Positions 25,449 to 35,789 of a DNA stretch of 64,000 nt are shown in pieces. Numbering within the stretch: position 1 is the stretch's first letter; every line of letters begins with the position of its first letter. The notes under the pieces were generated by a model, which was not told where the DNA came from, did no database searches, and saw only the letters and a program-made list of their open reading frames with translations. Origin of the DNA: Pseudo-nitzschia pungens (lineage: Eukaryota; Bacillariophyta; Bacillariophyceae; Bacillariales; Bacillariaceae); the NCBI GenBank assembly GCA_037355855.1, contig CM074762.1:3968001-4032000 (forward strand). The letters run 5' to 3'. The position numbers and the translations under genes are program-made.

Positions 25449-26368
25449 GGTGGTGGTGGTGGTGGTGCTGGTTTTGATTGAGGCAAAACGAGTGTGGTGC
25501 TGACGGGTTTGCTCCGATGCGAAACTATGGGATTTTTCCGACGATCCGTTCGTCTGGGGACCGCAAACGGCGCGAGTACTCGTACGAGTAATTTACGAGT
25601 AACCTTACGAGCAAGGTTACGAGCGCGGAAGGCAAACGTGTCGGTTTTTGGTGATGTTCGAGATACCGTGTAAGATTTGCCCGTAAATTGCGAGCAATTT
25701 TAATGTGCGGCAGGCACTCCACTTTACGGAATCATCGCACCACCCCATCGTAACTTACCGCACTCTACTTGGTTTCCGCTTGGAATGAATGAACGGCTGC
25801 CGCATGTGAGTATGTTTTTGGTTTGTCGCGATGGATTTCGATGGATTTTTTTTTTCTCAACTCGGCGGCACGTAACTTACCGCTACTGACGTCACGACTA
25901 CGTCTGTCTCTAGCAATGGAAAAAAATCTTCGGGTGCCCATATCCAAAATACGACTCAATCGAATCACTTTGTATACGACTCAATCGAATCACTTTTATC
26001 TTTCGCAATTGTTGTTGTGTTCTCGCTTCTCCGTATTTCGGACGGAGGAGCGAACATCTCCTGACATCTCTCGTCGAATGAAATGTGCCAGGATTGTTCA
26101 CGAGTTTTTTGTTGAGAAAGACATTGGACGGAAGATCGTGAGATTGCTCGTACAGGTAACGGTAGAGGAAAGTTGCCCCAAGTCCCCCATCCGCTGTTGG
26201 ATAATTGATGCGAAGTACGAAGAAGGATCAGCACAACATATATAGTAGTATTATATTTGCTACGGGGAAGGAAAAGTGCCGCCGTCTCGTCAACCTTCAC
26301 AAGCAGGACTTTCTCTACGAATAGATTGACCGAAAGAAGAAGAATCCAGGGGCTGCTGGTTTGGCATC
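25449..26368. promoter_or_regulatory. Divergent spacer upstream of AP-3 delta
   Basis: No supported gene in 920 bases. A dense TACGAGTA/GTAACCTTACGAGCAAGGTTACGAGC cluster lies at 25575-25625, and a tandem duplication of CGACTCAATCGAATCACTTT lies at about 25950-25997. The promoters of both flanking genes must be here. Confidence 0.5.
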
Positions 26369-29300
26369 ATGTTCGAGAAAACTCTCCAAGATATCGTCAA
26401 GGGCATTCGGGCATCGAAGCGAGACACGGTGCTGTACATCAGCCAGTGCATCAAAGAAATCAAGGATGAGATCAACTCCGACGACATGTACATCAAGGCG
26501 AATGCGCTCCAGAAGCTCACGTTTTTGCACATGATGGGGTACAGCATGAGCTGGGCGTCGTTCGCAACGATCGAAGTCATGAGTTCGCCTCGATTCGCCC
26601 AGAAACGGATCGGATACCTGGCTGCCTCCCAGGGATTCACGCAGGATACGGACGTTATTTTGCTCGCGACGAATCTGCTGAAAAAAGAGCTGAGCGGAGC
26701 GGTGGGCGGCACGGGCATTTACGAAGCCGCTCTCGCGATCAATTGCATTTCCAACATCGTGACGGAAGATCTCGCGCAAGATCTGCTTCCGGAACTGACA
26801 AAATTGACGATGCATTCCCAGCCGTATCTGCGAAAAAAAGCCCTGCTGTGTCTTTTCAAGGTATTCATCAAGTACCCACAAGGGCTGCGATTGACCTTTG
26901 ACAAAATCCAGCAGTGCCTCGGTGATTCCAACCCGGCAGTCGTCAGTTGCGCCGTCCATGTCATCACCGAACTCTCGCACACAAACCCGAGAAACTACCT
27001 TCATTTGGCTCCCGCATTCTTTGACCTGCTGACCAATTCCAACAACAACTGGATGCTGATCAAGGTCGTCAAACTGTTGTCCAGTCTCGTGCCGGAAGAA
27101 CCGCGATTGGCACGCAAATTGCTCGATCCATTGGCCGGCATTGTCCGCAGCACCCCCGCGAAATCATTGTTGTTCGAAGCCGCTTATGCAATAACCAGGT
27201 GCCTGCCGTACTGCCGGAAAAACGACGGAAGCATGCCGTCGAACACGCCTGCCATAGTGACACTGTGCTGCGAAACCTTTGGAAGTTTTGTGGAAGAGAA
27301 TGATCAGAATCTCAAATACCACGGTCTGGTTGGATTCGGCAGCCTCGTCCAATCGTTTCCGAGGGTTTTGTCGGCCTCGAGCTACAGACCTCTCATATTG
27401 GCCTGTCTTTCCGATGAGGACGTCACCATTCGATCTCGGGCGCTGAATTTGTTGCCCAGCATGGCCTCGCGCAAGAACCTCGTCGAGCTCGTCGGTCAAC
27501 TGTTGCAACACATTGAATTTGCCAATGGGACCTACAAGCTGGAGCTGGTCGCGAAAGTGGTAGAAATGTGTTCGGGCGAAAAATACGCCCTGTTGCAGGA
27601 CTTCCGGTGGTATTTAGACACCCTGCTCCATTTGTGTCACATGAGGGGGTTGGATTCCCACAGTGAACTCTTGAGGTCGCAAATTTGCGATATTGCCCTG
27701 CGAGTCTTTCCTGTTCGTGCCTATGCCGTAAAGCGTTCGATGGAAGTTTTGCTCGAGGGAAACAATGACAATACATCAAACAATATTATCGATAACGGTC
27801 GGGGCAAGCACATCATGCCCGAAGTTCTCCCCGCACTGGCATGGATCGTCGGTGAGTATTCGGATCTTCTCCCGGAAGCGATGACAATGGATTCGGACGC
27901 CGTATACATCTACAATGACAACAGCGAAGGTCCCTCGCACTCGATTTTGCAGGCCATCACGGCTCCGATCAATTCAAACAAGCTACCGGCATCGACACAA
28001 TCGGTGTACCTGCAGGCTAGTCTCAAGGTTTTCGCTGCAACCTGTGCGAACACGCAGGTTTCGGATTCCGAGCTCGAAGCTTGTGTCCGCACGATTTTTT
28101 TCAACATGGGTGTGTTCATGGAGGATACAAATGTAGAGGTTCAAGAGCGTGCGAGTACTTTGAACGGATTGTTGCTGGCTTTGGAGTTGACTTCCGACCT
28201 GCGCAGGTCGGTGACTCCCGGACTGACTTCGTTGGACGGAGAAGAGGACGACAGCGATGACGAAAGCGTCCGAGATCAAATTCCGTCCGAAGGAAACTTG
28301 CTGGGCGTTTCCGGCATGACCCTTGAGAAAAAGCCAAAAAGCAGCGATTCGAAAAAGCTCGATCCATTGGGAAATTTAAATTTGATGGGAGGAACGGGGA
28401 AGTCTTTGGCAGCCCGTTGCCGTCACGTCAGTTCCACTTTGAACTACCTGTTGAAGCCATCTCCCATGAAACCCACAGGTGGAAAAGCTCAACGAAAGAA
28501 ACACCAGGCACTGGTCGGAGCAGATATAGACGTGAATTCTCCTATCGATGCGTCTGTGTTTTCTTCTTGGATCGAAGAAGAAAAAGGACATCGTCATAGC
28601 ACTCGACCTACCATGGAAGCTGTCAGCTTCACTCAACAGAAGCCATTGACGGTTTCGAAACCTCCAAAAAATATTGCTGCAGATGTTGTGTCCTCGTCTG
28701 ACGTACAGGCTCCCTTTGGAGGCGACGCTCTAGTCGGCTCTTCTAGCACTGCCAATGAAACACCAGCGGTTCTTTCTTCATTACTGAAGTCTTCCGATCA
28801 TGTCAGACAAAACCCAAGCAACACGGCCAATGATCCATTCTATCTGAACTCCTCGGCTTCAGCAAAAAATGTCGAATATGCCTCGAATCCGAATGCCAAC
28901 ATGGCGAACCGGTTTGGCAGCATTCAGTTGGGAGACGACAATGAAGAGGAAGAAACCGATATCAAAAAGAAGAAAAAGAAGAAGAACAGAAAACACGAAA
29001 AAGCAAAGACGTCACAACAGCACATGAATATTATGGGTTCAGGCTTTGGAAATATGATCTACCAAAGCGATGACGACGACGATGATGACATGCAATTCAA
29101 ACCCGAGGTGAGAACTAGTGGAAGGAAGAAAGGATCGGAGCTGAACGGATTAGCAAACGTTGACCTTTCCCAACCACTTCGGGAAGATGAAGTTTTTCTT
29201 GAGCGAAAACATCGAGTTGTACCCGAAAGAAAACCCGAAGAAGCACCTATTCATCCGGGAACAGAACCTGATTTATCGAAGTCGAAGAAGAAGAAAAAGA

Positions 29301-30322
29301 AGAAGGATTCCAAAAAGAGCAAGAAGGAGTCAAAACAACAAACACAACAGACCACTTCAAACGACTTTGATCTTCTTGACATCTTCAACGCAACTCCTCA
29401 AGCCCCTCCTTCTCGGCAAATAATGCCCTCTGCATCCGCTGCGTATCCGTCTAATACCATGCAACAGCAACCTAATGCTGTGAATAACGCATTCGATGAC
29501 CTGTTGGGCTTGTCATATCCTGCCCCGACGACTTCTAATTTAGGATCTCAAAACATGGGTCAAGATCTATATGGTATGTCCACTCCTCAAAGTGTTACCC
29601 AACCCTCTTCGAAGTCTGGATCTAGTGGCAAGAAACCCTACCTTCGAGCTACAATCAAACCATCTTCTTCCTCGGGTTCTCCTATGGTTGATTGGTCGAA
29701 AGTGCAGCTATCTTATCGTGTCTCTCGTTCTCAAGTGGGACCAAACATGGCAGCTTCCTTGATTATTCGGATCCAGAATGATATGGAAGCCACACCTCTT
29801 AATGGTCTGGTTTTGCAGTTGAAAAACCATGCCAATGTGTCTATTGGCGACGTTACACCCCATTCCAAGGTGGAATCTTCAATGGTCGGACCCTTTCCAT
29901 ATCCTTCTCCAGACTTACCGCTTGAAATGAAGGGTAAACTAGCTACGAATGACTCCAACGTCACAGTCAAACTAACTTTGCCCGTTTCATTGCATATTTC
30001 ACCTGCCGGAGAGGGACTGACAATGGATAGTGTCGCCTCGGAGCTCGCATCTTTACAATGGGCAACTCACAGCGCAAAAATTGCTCACAACTCTAGCATG
30101 GCACCAGAAAAAATCAAACTCAAAGTATGCACCTTTCTGCGCATGAGAGAAGTTGAACCTTCCGATCCTTCGTATGGAACGTTGGCGGGAACGTCTGCGA
30201 CGGGCGTACCAATTCGTGTTTTGATCAAAGTAAAACCGGACAACGTGAAACTTGACATCAAATCTGGTAGCGATGATCTAGGCAAAGCACTTGCCTCCGA
30301 ACTGAAAAAATTGATCATCTAG
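26369..30322 (+). CDS. AP3D1: AP-3 adaptor complex subunit delta
   Basis: This is the large delta adaptin of AP-3, the coat adaptor that sorts membrane proteins from endosome/TGN to vacuole or lysosome-related organelles. It is a single 1317-residue exon. The opening MFEKTLQDIVKGIRASKRDTVLYISQCIKEIKDEI and the following KANALQKLTFLHMMGYSMSWASFATIEVMSSPRFAQKRIGYLAASQGF, then NNWMLIKVVKLLSSLVPEEPRLARKLLDPL, are the delta-type adaptin N-terminal solenoid (to about residue 580). Acidic stretches and two Lys-rich runs (near residues 865 and 970) form the hinge, as in other delta subunits. From about 1095 a beta-rich appendage follows (LSYRVSRSQVGPNMAASLIIRIQNDM...). The animal N-terminal extension before MFDK is missing, so the start at 26369 fits a short-N-terminus form. 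Confidence in AP-3 delta over AP-1 gamma rests on the N-terminal 250 residues. Confidence 0.92.
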   Translation: MFEKTLQDIVKGIRASKRDTVLYISQCIKEIKDEINSDDMYIKANALQKLTFLHMMGYSMSWASFATIEVMSSPRFAQKRIGYLAASQGFTQDTDVILLATNLLKKELSGAVGGTGIYEAALAINCISNIVTEDLAQDLLPELTKLTMHSQPYLRKKALLCLFKVFIKYPQGLRLTFDKIQQCLGDSNPAVVSCAVHVITELSHTNPRNYLHLAPAFFDLLTNSNNNWMLIKVVKLLSSLVPEEPRLARKLLDPLAGIVRSTPAKSLLFEAAYAITRCLPYCRKNDGSMPSNTPAIVTLCCETFGSFVEENDQNLKYHGLVGFGSLVQSFPRVLSASSYRPLILACLSDEDVTIRSRALNLLPSMASRKNLVELVGQLLQHIEFANGTYKLELVAKVVEMCSGEKYALLQDFRWYLDTLLHLCHMRGLDSHSELLRSQICDIALRVFPVRAYAVKRSMEVLLEGNNDNTSNNIIDNGRGKHIMPEVLPALAWIVGEYSDLLPEAMTMDSDAVYIYNDNSEGPSHSILQAITAPINSNKLPASTQSVYLQASLKVFAATCANTQVSDSELEACVRTIFFNMGVFMEDTNVEVQERASTLNGLLLALELTSDLRRSVTPGLTSLDGEEDDSDDESVRDQIPSEGNLLGVSGMTLEKKPKSSDSKKLDPLGNLNLMGGTGKSLAARCRHVSSTLNYLLKPSPMKPTGGKAQRKKHQALVGADIDVNSPIDASVFSSWIEEEKGHRHSTRPTMEAVSFTQQKPLTVSKPPKNIAADVVSSSDVQAPFGGDALVGSSSTANETPAVLSSLLKSSDHVRQNPSNTANDPFYLNSSASAKNVEYASNPNANMANRFGSIQLGDDNEEEETDIKKKKKKKNRKHEKAKTSQQHMNIMGSGFGNMIYQSDDDDDDDMQFKPEVRTSGRKKGSELNGLANVDLSQPLREDEVFLERKHRVVPERKPEEAPIHPGTEPDLSKSKKKKKKKDSKKSKKESKQQTQQTTSNDFDLLDIFNATPQAPPSRQIMPSASAAYPSNTMQQQPNAVNNAFDDLLGLSYPAPTTSNLGSQNMGQDLYGMSTPQSVTQPSSKSGSSGKKPYLRATIKPSSSSGSPMVDWSKVQLSYRVSRSQVGPNMAASLIIRIQNDMEATPLNGLVLQLKNHANVSIGDVTPHSKVESSMVGPFPYPSPDLPLEMKGKLATNDSNVTVKLTLPVSLHISPAGEGLTMDSVASELASLQWATHSAKIAHNSSMAPEKIKLKVCTFLRMREVEPSDPSYGTLAGTSATGVPIRVLIKVKPDNVKLDIKSGSDDLGKALASELKKLII

Positions 30323-31734
30323 CACTGTTATCGACACGCACTTGCTGCAGCTACAGTTAACGGAACAAAGTTTTTTCGAATTAATTTAATTTATTGTGAG
30401 CGGAATACCGGTGCTATTAGTAGTAGTAGATGTTTAGAGATGTCATTTCGTTGTCGAATCCCGGGCTTATGACTTTATTCTCAATCTTACAACCGGGTGG
30501 GTTGACTTTAGCGAATTCTGAACCTTATTTTGGAAGAGTTGGTAAAAGTGCAAGCACCATCATATGCATTGGGGTTTTTTTTTTCTCTTTTCCGTTTAGG
30601 AGCTTCTTTTGCGTTTTTCGCAACGCTTGTTACTTTTTATGCCATCTTTCAACCATTCTTACCACAGAAGCCAACACCAAACTTCACTTTGCAGCATTTT
30701 CCGTCACCGTAATTCGGATCGGCATTTGTAGCGTTTTCGTTTTGCAACTTCTTTCGCGATTTCCTGTGGCTTCCCATTGTCATACGGCTACGTTGTTTAC
30801 TTTTTCCACAATCTTTTCACATCCTCACCACCCGGGTGGGTGGTTTTGTCCTATCCACGATAGGGATTGGCATTTTTGAAGTTTTCGTTTTGCTGCTTCT
30901 GTTGCGATTTTCGATGCCTCCGGCTTGTCAGATCACTGCATTTCTTCCCCTTTTTGCAATCTTTCAATCATGCATCCCCCCATGTGGGCTGGCCTCAGTG
31001 ATTTCCGACCCCTCCCTCCGAACCTATTTTACCACGATAAGACACCGGGTTAGGGATCGCCATTTTTCACGTTTTTGTTCTTCAGCTTCCTTTGTTACTT
31101 TCGATGCCTTCCCCTTGTCAAATCGCTCTATTGCTTCCCTTTTTTGCAATCTTTCAATCATCATTATCCCCTAGGTGGCTTGGATGAAGCGAAATCCGAC
31201 GACATCGTGTTACGGATATCACCGTGTTCGGATACGATACCCATTGTTTTCCATTTCTCGTTCTCCCTTCGCACGTTGTCTAATTTTCTACGAAGTAAGG
31301 TTAAGTTACGACGTAGTAACAAAATGGAATGGATGAATGAATCAAACGTCCAAAAAAACTTCACTTCTTTGTCATTGATTTTTTGATTTTTGATTGATTG
31401 ACATGAAAGAAAATCACTGCTAATTAACCTTAAAACCTTACTCGTACAAGGTAAGTTAACCTTACTACGTAAGGTTACCCGTAGTGATTACTTGCAATTC
31501 ATGACTGAAAACACGAATGATTTTCTGACAGACGCACGAACGCAAAGCAGCGCGCCAGCTTCGAGCCATCAAATCTTTTGAAACCCAGAATTTTTTGTGT
31601 CGACGACAGCAAGAAATCACGCACACCATCAAAACACTGAGGACTGATTCTCTGATTGATGGATCGCTGATCACCGAAACAAAACATTTTCTATTGCGGA
31701 AGTGTTAGAGAAAGACACAGAGAGATACTCCACC
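30323..31734. repeat. Intergenic region with diverged tandem repeats (about 30480-31190)
   Basis: No conserved gene. Between about 30480 and 31190 a pyrimidine-rich unit recurs. Each copy begins GGGAT(T/C)GGCATTT, then a GTTTTCGTTTTGC-like run, a TTGTCA(A/G)AT segment, CTTTTTGCAATCTTTCAATCAT, and ends near a GTGGG(T/C)TGG. Copies start near 30716, 30863 and 31053, and a more degenerate one lies before 30716, so spacing is roughly 150-190 bases. Further right (31290-31490) lies a cluster of TAACCTTAC/GTAAGGTTA motifs including a near-perfect hairpin at 31457-31477. The FGAM synthase promoter should be at the right end. Confidence 0.55.
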
Positions 31735-34700
31735 ATGACGGAAAAAATCATCCACTACTATAGAAAAATCGACACCTCTCACTCGTTGTTACCTTCGTGC
31801 AAGGAACAACTTGCCTCCTTGGGGCTTGGGGGAGATGCTGACAAGATCACAGACGTCGAGAGGGAAAGTTGTTTCAACGTTCAACTGAGCATCGATGGTG
31901 ACTTGGAATCTGAGCAAAAAGACCGATTGGAATGGCTTTTGGCCGAGACTTTTGAGAAAGATCATCTGAAGATCGAGAAGTCCTTTTTTGATGAAGAAAG
32001 TCCTGCTGGTAAAATCTGGCAGGTCGAATTCGGTCCGCGCATGACTTTCACATCGGCGTTTTCGTCGAATGCTACGAGTATTTGCAAAGCCTGTGGTGTG
32101 CCTGTTGGACGTCTTGAACTTTCGAGACGCTATCGTTTTCACTTGAGTGATGATATTAGTGAAACAGCGATTAACGAACTAAAGAAAATGTTGCACGACA
32201 GAATGACTGAAGAAGAATATGACAAACCATTAACAACCTTTGACAATGGTGCGAAGCCGGTGCCTGTCGAAACCGTCCCGATCATGAAAGAAGGACGAGC
32301 TGCTCTCGAGAAAATCAATGCAGAAAAGGGACTTGGCTTTGACGACTTCGATCTGGATTACTACACAACGTTGTTCAAAGTAAGTGCAACCGTTGTCTCC
32401 TTGTCTAATGTGCAGCCCTCTCTTCCTCGAGAACGTTCCTGTCTGATACAGTTGTCCGATAATTCTTTGACTTTGTTTAGGAGAAACTCGGACGAGACCC
32501 CACAGATGTGGAGTGCTTCGATATGGGTCAATCGAACTCTGAACACTCCAGGCATTGGTTTTTCGGAGGGAAGATGGTAATTGATGGGGAAGAAAAGGAC
32601 GACACTCTCTTCCAGATGGTCAAGGCGACCCTTCCGAAAGATGTTCCAAATAACTCGATCATTGCATTCCACGATAACTCTTCGTCCATTCAAGGCTATG
32701 AATGTGAAAATCTTCGTCCGTCTTCCACAACCCAAGCAGGATCTGTCAAAATCGGGAAGCAAACCTTGCATCCTATTTTGACAGCTGAAACTCACAACTT
32801 TCCATCTGGAGTTGCACCTTTCGCTGGTGCCGAAACTGGCACCGGTGGTCGGTTGCGTGATGTCATGGCTACTGGACGAGGTGCATACCCCGTGGCAGGA
32901 ATTTCATCCTACTGCGTCGGCAATTTGCAGATCCCCGGATATGATCTGCCTTGGGAAGACAAATCGTTTGTTTATCCCAGCAACCTTGCTGCACCTCTGG
33001 ACATTGAAATCAAGGCCAGTGATGGTGCATCGGATTATGGAAACAAATATGGTGAACCTGTGATCCACGGTTTCACTCGTTCCTTCGGACAAAGGCTTCC
33101 CAACGGTGAGCGTTTCGAGTGGGTCAAGCCAATCATGTTTTCTGCCGGAATCGGACAGATGGACTCACGATTCTCAGAAAAAGGCGAACCCGAAAAGGGA
33201 ATGCTAGTAGTCAAGATCGGTGGGCCGTGCTACCGAATCGGAATCGGAGGTGGTGCCGCTTCGTCTCGAGTTCAGAGTTCAGAGAATGCCGACCTCGATT
33301 TCGACGCTGTTCAAAGAGGAGACGCCGAAATGGAAAATCGCATGAACCGTCTGATGCGGGCTTGCTGCGACCTTGGAGATGATAATCCTATCATTTCTGT
33401 ACACGATCAAGGTGCGGGAGGAAACGGAAACATTCTGAAGGAGCTTGTCGAACCTATTGGTGCTTCGTACGATATCCGTAAGGTAAATATTGGGGATGAC
33501 ACTCTCTCTGTGCTTGAGATTTGGGGTGCCGAATACCAAGAGAACAATGGGCTTCTTCTTCGTCCAGAAAGTAGAGAGTTGTTTGAAAAGATGGCAGAAC
33601 GCGAAAACTGTCCCATTGCTATTCTGGGTGAGGTAACCGGTGATGGAAGAGTCGTAGTGCACGATTCTCAAGACGGATCCACTCCAGTTGATTTGCCATT
33701 GGAGCTTGTTCTCGGTAAAATGCCTCAAAAGACGTTTACGGACAACCGTGTCAAGATGGATCTGGAACCTCTCAAACTTCCCGAAGGAACAACTGTTATG
33801 GATGCATTGGACCGTGTACTTCGTCTCTTGTCGGTTGGATCCAAGCGTTTCCTTGTCCATAAGGTTGATAGATCTGTCACTGGGCTTTGCGCCCAACAGC
33901 AATGCGTTGGACCTCTGCAATTGCCACTTGCGAATGTTGGTGTGACGGCGCACACGCATTTCGGTATTACCGGAACAGCAACGGCATGTGGTGAACAACC
34001 AATCAAGGGTCTCATCGATTCGGCTGCCATGGCGCGTATGACTGTTGCCGAGGCAATGACCAACATTGTATGGGCTAAGATGTCGAAGATTGAAGACATC
34101 AAAGCAAGCGGTAACTGGATGTACGCCGCAAAGCTTCCAGGTGAAGGAGCGAAGATGTGGGATGCTTGCGTTGCTTTGCGCGACTGTATGCTTGAACTCG
34201 GTATCGGAATTGATGGTGGTAAAGACTCTTTGTCAATGGCAGCAAGCTGTGGAGATGAAGTTACGAAGGCACCCGGAGAGTTGACGATGACGTGCTACGT
34301 GACCTGCCCTGATATCACAAAAACAGTTACACCTGATTTGAAATGTCCTGCTAGTGGCTCTAAGCTTCTTTTCATCGATCTCGGAGGAGGTAAGAAGAGA
34401 CTGGGAGGAAGTGCACTTGCCACTGTCTACTCGCAACTCGGAAACGAAAGTGCAGACTTGGAAGACTTCGCGACATTGAAGAAGGCAATGGAAGTGACCC
34501 AAGACCTCATCGATAAGCGAATGATCCTCGCTGGTCACGACCGATCCGATGGTGGTTTGGCGACCACACTGCTCGAGATGGCGTTTGCTGGAAATTGCTC
34601 TATCGACGTTACGATTCCTTCGTCTACAGGATCTGATATCGATACTCTTTTCAACGAAGAAGCTGGATTGGTTCTTGAAGTTGCCGAGTCAGATGTTGTA

Positions 34701-35789
34701 TCCATTATGAAAGCATACAGCGGTGCTTCTGTTCCTGTTGAAGAGATCGGAACTGTGTCTGCCGGTGACTCCATTAAGATTGCTGTAGGATCATCTACAC
34801 CTTGCATTGAAAGTAAGATGACTGTCTTGCGTGATGTATGGGAGGCGACAGGTTTCAAACTTGAGCACCGACAGCGAAATCCTAAATGTGTCATTCAAGA
34901 AGAGGAAGGTTTGAAATCCCGTCAAGCCCCTGAATGGAAGCTAACATACGAACCTAAGCCAACCGATGACAGCGTCATGAAATCAGAAACAAAGCACAAG
35001 GTTGCAATTATTCGACAAGAAGGTAGCAACGGAGACCGAGAAATGATTTCCGCATTTTTGACTGCTGGATTTGATGCTTGGGATGTCCACGTGAAGGATT
35101 TGCTTGATGGTACAGTCACTCTTGAACAGTTCCGTGGTATTGTCTTTGTTGGAGGTTTCTCCTTCGCCGACGTCCTCGACAGTGGTAAGGGCTGGGCTGG
35201 AGTCATCAAGTTCAACGAGAGCGTTTACAAGCAATTCCAAGATTTCCGCAACAGACCGGACACTTTCAGTCTCGGAGTCTGTAATGGATGTCAGCTCATG
35301 GCACTCCTTGGATGGATACCAGAGCAAAAGGGACTTCCAGAAGATAGACAACCTCGCCTTCTACACAACGAGAGTGGAAAATTCGAAAGTCGATTCAGCA
35401 GTGTCGCTATTGGTAAAAGTCCGGCAATCATGTTCAAGGGTATGGAAGGATCGTCCCTTGGAGTTTGGGTCGCCCACGGTGAGGGCAGATTTTTCTTTCC
35501 TGACGAATCAGTCCACGATGCGGTGAAGAAGAACAACCAGATTCCTCTGCGTTACGTCAATGACACGAACGAACCCACGGAAGAGTACCCATTCAATCCT
35601 AACGGAAGTCCTGGCGGAATTGCTGCTCTGTGTTCTGAGGATGGTCGCCATCTTGCTATGATGCCTCATCCTGAGCGTGTCTTCACAACCTGGCAATGGC
35701 CGTGGACCCCATCGGAATGGAAGAACTTGAAGGTTGGTCCTTGGCTTCAAATGTTCCAAAATGCAAGGGAATTCTGCGATAAGAACTAA
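31735..35789 (+). CDS. PFAS: Phosphoribosylformylglycinamidine synthase (FGAM synthase, PurL type)
   Basis: This enzyme catalyses the ATP- and glutamine-dependent conversion of FGAR to FGAM, step four of de novo purine synthesis (EC 6.3.5.3). Exon 1 (31735-32379) is the PurS-like N-terminal domain. A 101-base intron (GTAAGT...TTTTAG-type, 32380-32480) precedes exon 2 (32481-35789), which begins with the linker EKLGRDPTDVECFDMGQSNSEHSRHWFF. The ATP-binding core has TAETHNFPSGVAPFAGAETGTGGRLRD and VHDQGAGGNGN, with a second AIRS-like repeat further on (GIDGGKDSLSM). The C-terminal class I glutamine amidotransferase has SLGVCNGCQLMALLGW (nucleophile Cys near residue 1149) and MMPHPERVF. Total is 1317 residues, close to the single-chain eukaryotic and proteobacterial enzyme. 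Start chosen as the only ATG before the domain, preceded by caccATGA. Intact throughout. Confidence 0.96.

Noticed and set aside
24177..25481. 434-codon plus-strand open frame
   Set aside because: Antisense to the RRM-like protein; Gly/Val-rich without motifs.
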